Made by a program: the position numbers and the translations under genes
Part shown: positions 10,936 through 23,689 of the stretch, piece after piece
How the letters are laid out: each line of letters begins with the position of its first letter
How positions within the stretch are numbered: the first letter of the stretch is position 1
NCBI GenBank assembly: GCA_009617715.1
Contig: VTFK01000027.1
Span: forward strand, 372,001 to 436,000
Direction: 5' to 3'
DNA from: Plectrocnemia conspersa
Lineage: Eukaryota > Arthropoda > Insecta > Trichoptera > Polycentropodidae
Length of the DNA: 64,000 nucleotides
The notes under the pieces: model-generated
What the model saw: only the letters and a program-made list of their open reading frames with translations
Told to the model about the DNA's origin: nothing
Databases searched by the model: none

Positions 10936-11830
10936 GCATTCTCCGTCTTTGATATCGACAACCGAAAGAAAAAGTGTTCAAATCACCTTTGATTAGGACA
11001 AAACAGATTACAAGACAATAAAGCGAGGCCAACGAGTAAACAATTGCAAATTTTCACAATGACATATAGACGGATCAAAGAAAAATAGTCCCTTTGTGTG
11101 CGGCTAAGTACTGCTGTCTCCAATTCGGCTTTATCTTGTTTTGGAGTCAACTTGACGTTTGCAATTTTCCTGAGGCAATAAGGGACTCGATACTCTCCCA
11201 CAGAAGCATGAATAATCTTTATCCAATACCCTTTTATAGTAGTTGTCAAAAGACGAAATAAAACCTTTCAATAGATCTTGAGTTTTTTTAGAATGAGCAT
11301 ATTGACAACATAATAAATGTATGTATCATATAATACATAAAAAAATAAGCTCTAGAAATATAAACAAAATAACATATTTGAGCAGTTATATAATGCTATT
11401 AATTGCATTTTTATAGCTATTTTAGCTGAATGTTTTCCGTTTATTTCCATATCGATTTTTAACTTTTTATATTTATTAAATTACTACAATATAATATTAA
11501 AATAAGCAATATTTCATCAAGACTATAATTCAGTATGCTTTTAATACTAAAAATACTCCTTTAACTCATTCAATATGTTTTATAATATTTCTGAATTATT
11601 TATGGGGGCCCATTTATTTGGCTACCCTGGAGCTAAGCGGCGCGTTAGCAACACCACGAAGGCGGGGACAGACATTGACCTGTTTGCCAAATGTTAATGA
11701 TTAAAAATAATATGGTTGCGCAATAAGAGAAATGAGAAACTTTTTTTATAAATTAATATTGGTAGTTAATATTATTAGCAATAATATTTTATCGACTAAA
11801 TCTAAATTGCAATGCATAGTTTGTTAACAA
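10936..11830. other. Gene-free stretch
   Basis: The part at 10936-11250 has average composition and a minus-strand open frame of 88 codons without recognisable domains. The part at 11250-11830 is very AT-rich, apart from a short GC-rich patch at 11608-11680. No supported feature is present. Confidence 0.5.
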
Positions 11831-11839
11831 TAAAAAAAA

Positions 11840-12480
11840 TCAGTATGTGAGTTATGGCAATCATCGCCTCGACGAGTATTTCATTCAATCCGGAGTGCGA
11901 CAGAGATTCAATTTAGCTCCTCTGCTCTTTTTGATTTTTATTAACGAGGTACATGAGGCAATTAATAATTCAGAATATTTATTATATGCTGATAACCAGA
12001 AATTGTCTTATTTGAAAATTTACTATATGCTGATAACCAGAAAAAATATTTATTATATGCAGATAACCAGGGTATTTGCAACAATTCGGAATCACTATCT
12101 ATCTAAAAAAAAACATGGAGTCGCTGTGGATCTTTCAGCATCGCCAAGTGTAAAAATGTCACATTTTCTAGAAACCCATGCCCGGCAGAATTCTCTTCCA
12201 GCTTAGGCAGAGTTGTTTTAATTAAAAATACATGTGAAGTGACGTTCGAGCAAGAATGGAGATTTTCCATGCACATCGAAAAAGTTTCCGATAAGGCGTC
12301 GAGGATATTCGGCTTCGCTATGCGGAGCGCGTGTCACTTCAATGATTTTTGTTTTGTACGATACGCTAGTTTGCAGCGTCCTTAAATATGGTTGCATTGG
12401 CTGGAATCCAAGTGAAGCAAGGTGTTCCTTGTTGAATATAATTCAAAAAAATCTTAAAAAAAGGGAGTGCTGGTCGTATC
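11840..12480 (+). pseudogene. Non-LTR retrotransposon reverse transcriptase remnant (jockey-like)
   Basis: A 119-codon open frame (11847-12206) contains SGVRQRFNLAPLLFLIFIN, the SGVPQGSxLxPLLFxxFIN motif of LINE reverse transcriptases. It is followed by LLYADN, where the second catalytic aspartate is asparagine. After frameshifts the same element continues with GVTFEQEWRF, then IEKVSDKASRIFGFAMRS (about 12267-12330), and then LYDTLVCSVLKYGCIGWNP (about 12355-12412). These are the thumb and connection blocks of jockey-clade proteins. The segment coding for YADN is present three times (11983-12000, 12024-12041, 12054-12070) at spacings of 41 and 30 bases, which destroys the fold. No endonuclease or 5' end is visible. 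The element is inactive. It belongs to the same broad family as the 2.3 and 37 kb copies. Confidence 0.85.
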
Positions 12481-12560
12481 CGTATTTGTATTTTAGTGTT
12501 GGGATGCAATATTAATTCAATACTCAATGTAGCGTCTATTCAATTTAGCACTTTTAAGAG

Positions 12561-12612
12561 GTGTTAAGAAAACTCATCTATGCTCGGTGATAAGAAAACT
12601 CATCTAAGTCAC
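12561..12612. repeat. Two-copy 26-bp tandem duplication
   Basis: GTGTTAAGAAAACTCATCTA at 12561 is repeated as GTGATAAGAAAACTCATCTA at 12587, period 26. It lies just downstream of the reverse-transcriptase remnant, possibly within its 3' flank. Confidence 0.75.
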
Positions 12613-12879
12613 TGAGATATTTTTTTTTTATATATATACACAAACTTATTTATTTATATTGCCTTTTTCCACACCACCTGATATATTATAAATAAATTGT
12701 TCAATTTAAAATTTAATCTAATTCATCCCATATATTTTTTGTTTCAGCGATATTCTTATAAAAAAATATGGTCGTTTATTTTGTTTTATATGCATTTCTA
12801 TATTACTAACAAACCATAAATATATACAATAAAAGCATTTTAGGTCTTACAATAGAGCCACAAAGTGACATTATTTTCA

Positions 12880-13480
12880 TGCACCAAAACTCGGACGACC
12901 GCTCAGTTCACATAGTTTGCGGTGTAACTTTGTTTCAGCATCGAAGTCAATATGAAATTATCATCCAAGTTCCGAGTTATATAATCGGCTTCAATTCGTT
13001 GAAACTTATACAGGAGCTTCGACTCTCAACAACATATACATGTATATAGCACAAAACACGTATGATTGCGTTTAGCGTCGACACGTCGCAAAACAAATAG
13101 GTCGGGACACAAATGTAAATGGCTGACAGGATTCTACGCTGTTTGCAAAATTTAAATGGGCGTCGAGATTAATTTTAGCAAACAGTCGAAGGAATTCGAT
13201 CATATATTGAAAGTAATAATTGCGAAGATATTCATATAGTGAATATTTGGAAACGGTCGCGTTTGGTAATAATAGGGTTGATGTCGCGGAAAGGGTCGTG
13301 TCGCAATTTGACGAATGACACGAACCGGAGATATTGTAGCGCTCGGTAATATATCATAAATTCGCGAACATCCCCACATATTCAGCGAGTGGGTGCTTTC
13401 AAAGGAATAACACGAAACATTAATGCTTCGTGAATTATTTTTTCGTAAATAAGTAAAGAGGAGAAAGTGGATAGACGTGA
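12880..13480. promoter_or_regulatory. GC-richer unique island
   Basis: This block differs from the AT-rich flanks. It contains CGCTCAGTTCACATAG (initiator-like) near 12901, GCGTCGACACGTCGC near 13075, and GTCGCGTTTGGTAATAATAG near 13256. The 94-codon minus frame (13200-13484) has no recognisable domain. It is a candidate non-coding regulatory element only. Confidence 0.25.
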
Positions 13481-13717
13481 ACAAATTTTAAGTGCATAAG
13501 TAAACATATTTATTTAATTTGATCTAAAGGAATAAATTTGGAAAAAATAATTTTATAGGTCAATAGGAAATCTTTTTTTTATTCTCATCTAAGACTGAAT
13601 TCAAAGTAAAAAAAATCGAAATAAAAAATAATAGAAATGTATGTATGTATTTTGTAATATTTTGTAAGCTACAAATAAAAGCTTTCCATGTTTTCTCTTT
13701 GTGTGTTAAATCGCCTG

Positions 13718-13787
13718 TCTGCAAAAATGTGTCTGAGGAAGCTAAATAACTATTTGCAAAAATGTGTATAGGGAAGCTAAACACTGA
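13718..13787. repeat. Two-copy 35-bp degenerate tandem duplication
   Basis: GCAAAAATGTGT..G.GGAAGCTAAA occurs at 13721 and again at 13756 with period 35 and several mismatches. Confidence 0.7.
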
Positions 13788-13973
13788 CGACACAAATCAG
13801 TGGCGCTGACAACTACTTTATTACAGATACTGGGTATAGTAATGAGTATGAATATAGCTCTTAATATATATACATACTATTATTCTAGAACAAGAGATAT
13901 TAAATTATAAATTAGCTCCTGTTAGCATAGAGGTAAGTTAGGTATAAAAGCAATTGCAAAGGTAGGCTTAGAG

Positions 13974-14984
13974 CAGTGTTTCTTAACCTGGGGTGTGAGA
14001 AAGCATTTCCAAGGGTTCAAGAGTTTTAAACTTTTAGATGTGTAATCTAAAATTTCAAACTGTTTTATAATTAATCAATTTGACTCGATCAAACCATGCA
14101 CCTACTCTTGGAACCCATGATAAATTTTTATATATTTTTTATACGTAATTTCTGATAATTATGTCGAAAAAACGCCAGTAGAAAGACGATTATAACTAAC
14201 AAGAAGCTAACTAACAAGTGGCATATGTGTAATAGGAAAAAAAGCTCATATAACAGCTAAGGAATTGAGAAATTGTATAAATTCTATTAGGTCCTGAAGC
14301 CCAAAATAAAATTCTGCAGATTTCGTTATCGACCGATGTGATTCGATATAATAGCAATTATATTCAGCCACCTTAATGAATTAAACATGCAAATGCAAGG
14401 ATATGGTAGAAATATAATAACAACTAGTGAAAAAGTATCTTTCTTATAAAGTAGATTTAATAAAAAAAAACGTTCACATAAAAGTACGAGTATGTGCACA
14501 TATGCAAATGAAATTTAAAACACTGGAATTATTTCTGGTGTACAAACCAGGGTGTGGAGTCAAACTCCGACTCGATTCCGATATTTAATCTTATCCTTCG
14601 CTGACTCAAAAGTTTAATTTTATAAGACATTTTGGTGTTTTTTTCTACCGTTTAATATTCATACGCTATACACATTCATTATTACGCCATTAAAAATTCT
14701 TTCATAATTTAAATGGAAGTTTTTATCACTCCGACTCCATCCGGCCAAAAAATGACTAAGTGATGACTCGAAAAGCCCTGGTACAAACTTATAATCTTAT
14801 CCTCAGCTGGCGAAAGCAGCATTACAGACATTTCTACCATTTGCCACCACCTCTGTATGAAATGGAATTTTTATCACTTTTGCATAGAAATGTAAGTGAT
14901 GACTCAAAAATTATAATAGTTTTTAAATTAATCCGACACATGTTTTAAGGGGATGCCGATCATAAAAAAGGTTAAGAAATACTG
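13974..14984. mobile_element. Non-autonomous hAT-like transposon, about 1.0 kb
   Basis: The left end CAGTGTTTCTTAACC at 13974 matches, in inverse orientation, the right end GGTTAAGAAATACTG finishing at 14984 (14 of 15 bases). CAGTGTTTCTTAACCTGGGG-type ends are characteristic of hAT-superfamily elements. The eight-base flanks (GCTTAGAG and CCTAAAGC) agree only partly, so the target duplication is decayed or my edge is off by one. No transposase domain is readable inside. The right half carries a degenerate internal duplication: AATCTTATCCT (14587 and 14793), TTTCTACC (14642 and 14831), AATGGAA (14712 and 14861) and GTGATGACTC (14760 and 14896) recur in the same order. The element is therefore a deletion derivative or MITE-like copy that has expanded internally. 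Confidence 0.6.
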
Positions 14985-17900
14985 CCTAAAGCCATTACGT
15001 ATTGTACGTAAATTAGATTCCCGAATACAAAGAGCGACAATTAATGATATACTATAATTTGGATTTTTTATTAAAATAAAACATACATTTCTACTAAATA
15101 TAAAGAATTTCTACTATTATAGAGATTTTCATGATATTATACAGTCTCACTTTTGTATGAATAGCACTGATTTATTTAATTTATATTAATAAACACATCA
15201 CCAATAGGAATAACGGAAATATATAATATATATTTCTATCAATTTTATTACGGCAAAAACAATGTTGTTTGGCATATTATGTAATAGGTCATAACGTATT
15301 TTGTGAAAATATGTAACGATGTACCTGATTTTTTTTATACATTTTTAATTATGTTATATGTATCAAAAATAAACATATTTTGTTAAAAACAAAGGGAAAT
15401 TTTTGTCTGCAACAAAGCATTATTCACTCGATGTAGTAAACAAGATTTAATTATATTTCCAATCGTTCATCGAGAATTTTGCTACAAAAAAACAACTACA
15501 ACAAAGAATCTGTTTACGTGCGTAAAAATAATTAAAAAACTTCGCTATGCTTCCGCGAATTACATAGAAAATGTCGTATTTTTTTTCTATACATTAATGA
15601 TTTTTAATGTCTTACATATTTCTTCTGCTCCGCGAAACATGATAAAGGTTATTGTATTACAATTAGACTATGGTGATTTGAAATACGGTATCAATCGGAT
15701 ACGTTGCCCAGAGCGAAAAAAATGCTTATACCACACAAACGAGATAACTTAGCGATGATATGATGAGGGTAAGGTGGGTGACTCGAGGGTTGAAAGAGCA
15801 CTGATTTGATTTGAAAAAATTCTGCTATCTGAGCCAAAATTGATTTGTCGTGTACCGATTTATATATAAAATACAGTCTGGACATTATGCCTATTTGTTG
15901 ATACAATAATTCGATAAACATAAATCGCATGTTATACGAATCACAGCGATTTAATAAACGACTAAAGCGTCAAAACAGAGTTGTCAAAAAAAGTTAATCG
16001 ATTCTTGGCGTTTTTGTTGTGTTCGCTCTCGCGAAACTGAACGGAGCAAATTGAAATGTTGATTAAAAATGACGTTATGCGTGCGTGTCGACTTTTAGGT
16101 AATTGGTATGTTTGTATTTTAAAATTTCAAGTGTGAAACTTTACAACAGTGATTTACCACAAGTCTCCCCTTAAGATTTATATTGTGCATAGCTATCGTC
16201 TAAAATTAGGGCAAGGAAAGATTACTAACAGAGGGTAACATTTTTGCACTTAATAAATGGTAAAATAGCCAGGTACTATAACTAACACCTTCAAACTGAT
16301 ATTCATATTAAATTTTGGACACCAGAATTCTGGCATAGGACCAATGAATATAACATTATTGCGGTATTAACTATTTAGACTTTTATTGTTTAGATTGTGT
16401 TTGATAATTGAAACTGTATTTCAACGCATATGCTAAAAAAGTAATATTACTACTATTTTAGTCGTCTATAAACGTATTATTGTTACCCAGACTATGTCCT
16501 CTATATCCTTACATAATTTTTTTTATAAAATTTTATACATAAAAAAATTCACAAAATAATTTTTTTCATGTCTTCTCTTCTATATTTACTGTATTTGATG
16601 CTTATTGCTATTACATATGTAATTATGGCACCAAGCAAAAAAAATTTTTTTCTACCCCATAAATATGATTTTGTCTCAATTTTAGATATCTTTTCTGGGA
16701 AAAACCCGTTAATCATTTTTAGTAAGAAAAAGTATAAGATTAAAAATTGGTAATGAATTAATCTACAGATATTATTTGGTATCACGTTGACCCATTTTTG
16801 AATCAGTTCCAAGATCTCTGTCTCGTTTGATGTTCAAAGCGGTTTCCTTTCAACCTATATTTATATTTCAAGAAAAGTGAGAATTTCAGATAACGAACTC
16901 CTATATAGCTTATTTAGACCCTTTCATTGATAAACATAAGGGAAAAATTAATTTAAAAAAAGCATGAGTTAAAAATAAAAAAGGAAAAAAGCAAAAAATA
17001 ACCTATTCTACCAAGGTCTCAAAATTCATTCATCAAATTAGAGTCTCGTCGCTATTATTTTTTAAGATAATATAAAGGTATTTTAAATAAATAAAAATAA
17101 TATTTAAATCATAATTGAGTAACGATCCTAATATTACAATAGTTTAACACAAACACCTTTGATATATGTGAGAACGTTATAAAATATCCAAATTTAATTT
17201 CTGACCGACGTCTTTTGTGGCTTCTATTAGTGCTACATAAATATTTACGTTAACGAAAAGCTTCGTGTTTGTATCAAGCTGTTTACCGTGAACATCCCAT
17301 TTTCTTATGTTACCGTTATAAATAACACTAGAATATGTTTTAAAAGAAGATCAAACCACAGAAAATTTCGCAATGTGATACATTCGAAAACACACAGATA
17401 TACTATATATGTATGTACATATATTATATACAGCTAGACTCTGAATTTCCACGATTATCTGAGGTTACACGCGTTTGTAGTGCGAAATGTTTAATTCAAT
17501 TATACTCCTTCAAAGTCGTTTGTAGTAAGAAAATTTAACACTAATACGATTTAGTAGCGCGTCACGCCATGAACTGTGATGTAATATCATATATTAACTA
17601 AGCTGCTGAAATAATTTCCTAAACTTTCCTAATGTATTACCGCGCTTAATATAACTGGATTAATTAAAAATATAGTAGTGTAATATAAAATCAGGATATA
17701 ATATTATATGTACAAGCAGCTTTGTAACGCAATGTATTCATCAAAAGCTTGAAAGTATTTTTGTACTATATAAAGAAATTTACGAGCTTTTCTACAATCA
17801 GCTTTATTCAAATCAAAACCATCAAACAAGTGTGGATTTACCGTAAACATATAAATATATAATTTTTTGTGTGGGTTGAAGTGTAAAACGTTCTTTGACT

Positions 17901-19380
17901 CTAGAGAGATTCTGAAATTAAACCGACCTAGCAGATAATTCAACTGAAAAGAATGACGAATATGACGCAGAGTGTTTTTAATGCTCTGGTTATTTCACTG
18001 AAGGAGACAAAGTGTTTCAGATGTGAACGTACTACATAGTACGTATAAGTACATACATATAAGTAGTATGTAATATACAATGCTGAGTTACGGGGATTAC
18101 GTACATAACTAGGTTAATAATGGACAATTTCATACTCAGTTTGAATTGTTCTTATCAAATATTTTGTTATAGTATTATTAAATAATAATACAATATTGAG
18201 CAGTAAAATGTTTTTTTTATGTCAGATTTATGTCACGTTTGACCATTTTGGTTGCACGATTTTTTATTATTTGTTTTTTTAAAATAACAATGACCTTTAC
18301 ATAGTTTTATTATCGAGAGCAAATTATGGTGAATTACATAGAATTATCACCAAAAATACGTAATGTCTTTTTTTTTATTAAATTAAAATAATCTTAAATT
18401 TGTTGTGTAATTCAGATTTATCAAGCGATTAAAAGAGTGCTACAATATTAAAAATTTAATATACTGCTAATATTCTGATAATAAATTATAAATACAGCAG
18501 TGTTATGCTTAAACTTAAAATATCATAATCCATTACAACTATTTATCTCTACAACATGATTTAGATTTGTTTACGGTTTAGTATTAATATACATTTTGTT
18601 GAAATTATTTAGAAAACCAGAACTTGTGATATTTCTTACATTGTAAAAAGAAATAGTGGACTTAAACTTAATAAGAAAAATAGTGAATATAAGTTTTGTT
18701 CAATCAGTATTTTTTTTTAATTTTCAGGTGATTAATTTTGAAATAAGACGTGAAGCGTTTTTAATGCGAAATGTACTTTAATACTATATTTATAATTCGT
18801 GAAACATTAATAAAAAGCATATTTGAATTTATTTATACCAACACAAGAAATTAATAGATGAAAAATTGGAGACTAATACGCAAAAGACTAATTCAACTTA
18901 TTAAATAAGATTAAATTCATATCGTGTCTGAGAGATTATTTAAATTATAATTTTGATAAAACATCACAGATAAGTTTTTCTTTGATTTTCCTTATCTTAC
19001 AGATCCTGATGATTATTTAAAATAAACTAGGTCGTACATATTATTAAGCATTACAAATTATTATATCATAAGCTAATTCAGCTCATAATGTATATAAAAA
19101 AATATGAAATCATATCACAAGGAAATAGTTTTTGTATAAATTTAATTTGTATTAAAATTATATTGATCATATTTACTTCACAAACAAGTGTAACACCAAA
19201 AGATTAATATACCATGTACCTTAATTTATCAGTAAACCAAATATTTTATATTTATTTTTAGAAAGAGATACTGATTACTGACGCGTGAAAAGAAATAACA
19301 GATAACTCACTAATAAGTCGCTGGCGTTTAAAAGGTTAAACATTTAAAAAAAAAATAATAATAAATGTGTTGCATCAAAT
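14985..19380. other. AT-rich gene-free filler, 4.4 kb
   Basis: Almost uniformly AT-rich sequence. Short open frames at 15691-15930 (minus), 16549-16812 (minus, overlapped by a frame on the other strand) and 17704-17943 (minus) have no recognisable domains. A perfect small palindrome, ACGTACT-ACAT-AGTACGT, lies at about 18028-18045. GTATGTACATATAT-type simple motifs occur near 17408. The slightly GC-richer part at 15700-16080 has no assignable feature. Confidence 0.5.
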
Positions 19381-19384
19381 AAAT

Positions 19385-19570
19385 GAGTACCATCCTACAT
19401 ATTTTTTTTAGCTCTTTATAGCTATCGCTAAAAACATCATTATGTTTGGCCAGCTCGTTGAGAAGCCGGATGGCTTGTCCAAGAAGGGCGTTCTCAAATG
19501 CTGACGTCCTGGACGCGATGGTCAAGAATGACGGACGCGATCGAGATTAACCTAACAGTCCTTCAATATA
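19385..19570 (-). pseudogene. Non-LTR retrotransposon C-terminal fragment
   Basis: On the minus strand the frame reads SRTSAFENALLGQAIRLLN followed by NDVFSDSYKELKK. This matches the short conserved block after the reverse transcriptase in many jockey/CR1-type LINEs (RTxxFxNSLxGRAxRLYNxLP, then DVFxxSxxxFK). The piece ends near 19400, where the frame becomes a run of aromatic residues. Nothing upstream on this strand (to the right) can be read as reverse transcriptase. It is opposite in strand to the other LINE remnants, so it is a separate insertion. Confidence 0.6.
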
Positions 19571-19579
19571 AAGTCAAGA

Positions 19580-20000
19580 AATAAAATCCAATTCTGTATC
19601 AAGTCCCCGATATATGCATGAAAGTATTCATTTTGTTTTGAAGTCTAATGAATGTAGAATTTACTTAATTTAATTTATAGAAGAGTAATATTAAACATCT
19701 AAAATAAAACCTTTATCTCGGCAGTAGTTCCGTTACTACTTAACAATTAGCTGGAAATAATTGCTTTTCTTGTTAAGTGAACGAGAACTTGTTAGCTACC
19801 AATTCTTCGTATTTTTGGTGTCGGCCGAGTACTTTTAAAACACATTTTTTTCTATGTTTATTATTTATTCGGATACTACCAAGTATCGACCAGTTTCATT
19901 CATTTTGAAAAAAGCTGCTATAGAGCATGAAAATGTGCATCTCTTTTTAATGAATGAAGTAAATTAGCACTCTTGATTATGTGATTCAAAGAAGCTACGT
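19580..20000. other. Gene-free stretch
   Basis: AT-rich sequence with no supported feature. Confidence 0.5.
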
Positions 20001-20009
20001 CTTTGCGTG

Positions 20010-20600
20010 CTAAGAATTCTACATCCCATGAATACCTCCAACCAAATAGCGACCAGTAAATTAATCGACGACACAATTAACGGCGTACATCCTTCAATTA
20101 AGAAATGGAAGTCAAATGCCCGTATTAATTAATTACAGCCGTTCGTGCAGAGTTTTCCTCCCCGCAGCTCAGTACTGGCTGAGCGATTTTTCCGCTTACC
20201 GACTACTTTTTGATTCATTTCAGCGAGCGAACGGCCGCCGGGCAACTTTTACGTACCGCCCGAGAAAAATGTAATTAAACCATAGATTGGATCCGAAGAG
20301 GAGCGTCGCGAATGTAAAATTGTAATTTCTCCGCCACTTTGCAATCTCTGAGCCTCGAACCCGACTCAGCCTCGTTGGTTCTTGGAGATTCATTACTCTC
20401 AGTCATGCATAGGGTTGGATTTAATTCCGAAATCGTCCAAATGTCGTCCAAAAGAGCCTTTGTGGTCTCTTTGAACCGAGTGAAAATATGAAAAACTATC
20501 GGCGTGTGAACGTAGCGACCGGGGCGAATTCGGATTAATGCTTTTTGCCGGCAAAAACGGTTTTTCTGTATTTTTTTGCGGAGGCGTTACGGCACGTTAT
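20010..20600. promoter_or_regulatory. GC-richer unique island, candidate enhancer
   Basis: One of the clearest islands. It contains TATTAATTAATTACAG near 20122 (overlapping homeodomain cores), TCCCCGCAGCTCAGTACTGG near 20160, a GAGCGAACGGCCGCCGGGCA stretch near 20224, and CCGGCAAAAACGGTTTTT near 20548. There is no open frame of note, no repeat and no mobile-element motif. Composition and motif density resemble conserved non-coding elements near developmental genes, which is inference. Confidence 0.35.
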
Positions 20601-22950
20601 AATTTTTATATATTTCAACAATATAAGGCTTAAAAAAAAACACTAATTGAATTGTTGTGTCGTAATCGCGCTTCGGTGTAAACACAATAAAATAATAGTT
20701 TAACAGTATTAAAAACTTCAATCGCAGCAATAATGAGTAACAGCACACCGAAATTTTACAATTAGACACTTAAGATATACATTTTTAAGACTATTTTATC
20801 AAAAGATTAATCTTTATAAAATTACAATTCACTAAATTTTAAAAGATACAAATTAAAATACTTATTTTGGAAGCTTAATTCTGATTAATTATTTAAAACA
20901 TAATTTTAATCGCTTTATTAAATCTAAGGTATAATAATGTCATCATGTGTAGTTATCTAATTGATGGATTTGGTCAATGAAAAGAATCATAATTTATATA
21001 TCTAACGCAAAAATATATGATATATTTAATCGAAGTAATGTAATATCGGAAACAGTGCTCTTTCAATTATTGTTGTGAACTAAAATCACCTTTTGTTTTC
21101 AACAAATAAAGGTAAGCATAATTTCCCAACTAGCTAGATCCACTCGTATACTTGCTGTAATAACATGCATCACCATATAAAGCTTTTATTTGTCAATGAA
21201 TTTCAATAGGTTTTTTCCCTTTCATACTTATAAAATGAATAACAGAGCACTGCTCTACTTTGGTGCATATTGAAAAATTGGCGGCACTTTAAAATACCAA
21301 TCTACGATTGTGTTGCAATCCTGATTCGTACTTATATCTGTCGACCACTTTTCTGTAGCCGTATGTAACACTGCTGGCAATTCACAGGACAATAGAACAG
21401 TTTTTTAAATATTATAACACTTTTAAGTCGTTTTATATACTGATGTATATTTATGTATGTATATACATGTATTATATATTAAAGTAGAGAGAAGTGGATA
21501 ATATATTTGTCACTTTATACTGTACAAGTTCTATATAAAGTGAAAAACGACAATTGCAATAAAATATATGTATAATATATAAAAGTGCGTTCTCAAAAGG
21601 TTTTTCGTTCTCCCATATGAAAATTTATTAGACGATTATAAGTGCAAATTTTGAACCAAATAAAAATATGTATAGTGGAATTAAATTTTTGATTAATTTG
21701 TAGAGAAACAGTACAATAAGTAAATATAGCACATTAGATACTATTCAAACATTTAAATTAAATAGGGAAAGCAAACTCTTCTATTTACTTTGAAAACCCA
21801 CTACTCTGTTAATCGCCCAAAACAAAACCTCTTTTCTTAATTAAATCGTAATTGGAGTTGGGTAATATAAAACCTAATGGCTAAGTTTAAAACAAACATC
21901 GATATCAAGACCAAAGAGTGGACTTTCGTGTAAAATTTTAATTGTGAGATATTCGATATGTACAATAGTTCATTAAAAACTTTCAGATCATTGCTAAATT
22001 GCACTATCTATTTGAATAGTCCTTATCAAAAATAAGCAATTACTCACAAACAGAAGAGAAAAGTACACAAGGAAAATGACCGACCACATAATACAAAATC
22101 AATAATAGGAAGAAATATGATCTGGAATGTGAGCATATAATACACATAGCCTACCTTCTAATATATAATCTATTTTGAGCTATCAATTTAAAAAAAAATA
22201 GACGAAAGGATTATATTATATTAAAAAGGACATTAGCTTTTGTAACCTTAAATCGAAAAGTTTTTACCGCAGTTGAATTCGCAAAACTCGGAAAAGGTTG
22301 GCAATTAGTTATATTGTAGAACAAAAGGGATTTTGGATAGGCTATTCTTGGTTTGTATTTTTTAATACTTTAATATTATTATTAAAAACGATATTTCTTG
22401 TCAAATAATTTGATGTAATAAAAGCAATCGATTAAATCCCTTTATTTTTATTATGTTTGTATGTAAATAAAGTAAGCACAATCATATTAATTATGTTGTC
22501 TACATCGTAATTTATAAAAGCAAATTCACAATTACATAGCAGATGTACACAATTGAATTAAATGTTTACCTTGCAAATGATAACAAAAACTACGCCACAA
22601 TTGTTTACATCTCAAACACAACCTTCGCGAGTTTTGCGTAATAATTATAAAAGAAAATGAATATTATTGTTTAATTATTATATAACAATTCGTGAAATAA
22701 GGCAAATTATCACCAAACTAATTGAATCAATTAGATTTTAATCACTAAGCATTACAGCTGTACAGGTGAGCGACGAATTTTAAATCCAATTTGTCAGAAA
22801 CCATTATGTAAATGCAAGAGTATATCGAATTACATTCGACCTCGTTCGAATTGACCTGACTTCGTCTTTTAATTAACTTCCTGGAACGGATGCCGCTAAA
22901 GCGAGATGTATGTATATGGCAAATAAAAGTTTTATACATAAGTTATTTAT
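20601..22950. other. AT-rich gene-free filler
   Basis: AT-rich throughout. The short frames at 20587-20769 (minus) and 22745-22939 (minus) show no domain. The patch around 22740-22930 is less AT-rich but unassigned. A TATATTTATGTATGTATATACATG-like simple region lies near 21445-21470. Confidence 0.55.
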
Positions 22951-22959
22951 TTTATACTT

Positions 22960-23400
22960 GAGGGTGAAGGGAGGACTCAAATAAATTTGCCAATATGAAA
23001 CATTGTCGGAAGGCCTCAATTGAATGAAATCCGTAACGTGTATATCGAATATTCTCTACTATATACATATATAACCCGAACAACAGATAACAAACTAACC
23101 CGCCGACAAAGGAACGTCAAAAAAACGGCGGGACGGTTTTAAGCGGGAAATGTTTTGGGAATTGCTTTTGGGAATAGACCCTCGTGCGGGTCAATTGATG
23201 GTACGACCGACCCTCTTAGAGAGCGCCCCAGTCCGTGTTCACGTTTTTGACTTTGTTATTATGATACAAAGACTGATCGAAACGTCGAACGACACGGGTG
23301 TTTTGAAACGTTGTGACTACAGACAGGTGAAATACGATCGACCGTACTCTTAGTATGGGTCAATGTGAAGACGAACGTTCGATTGAGGAGAAAGTCAATG
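22960..23400. promoter_or_regulatory. GC-richer unique island with long-range stem
   Basis: CCCGCCG at 23099-23105 and CGGCGGG at 23126-23132 form a perfect seven-base inverted repeat at the start of a GC-rich block (23100-23350). A 67-codon frame (23150-23353, +) lies within but has no recognisable domain and no splice context. The segment is unique in the window; the function is unknown. Confidence 0.3.
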
Positions 23401-23689
23401 AATTGAGGATATAAGGTATATTGTGATAGTTAATTGAAATTAAGCACTTATGGAAGTCTTGAAAACATATTTACAATGTACTAGAATGTAACGTGTGTGC
23501 GGTAAGATATTTATTTTCTTTGATCAATAAATATCAGAAACTTTATATGATATTGCCATAATATTATGCACATTACGTTTATTATAAAATTACAATAAGA
23601 AAAATAAATGATTTTTGTAAAACATAAAGCGTATGATGGTATTTAAGAAAAGTAGGTAAAGGCGTTTTAATGCATTTTTGTCAATAAAC

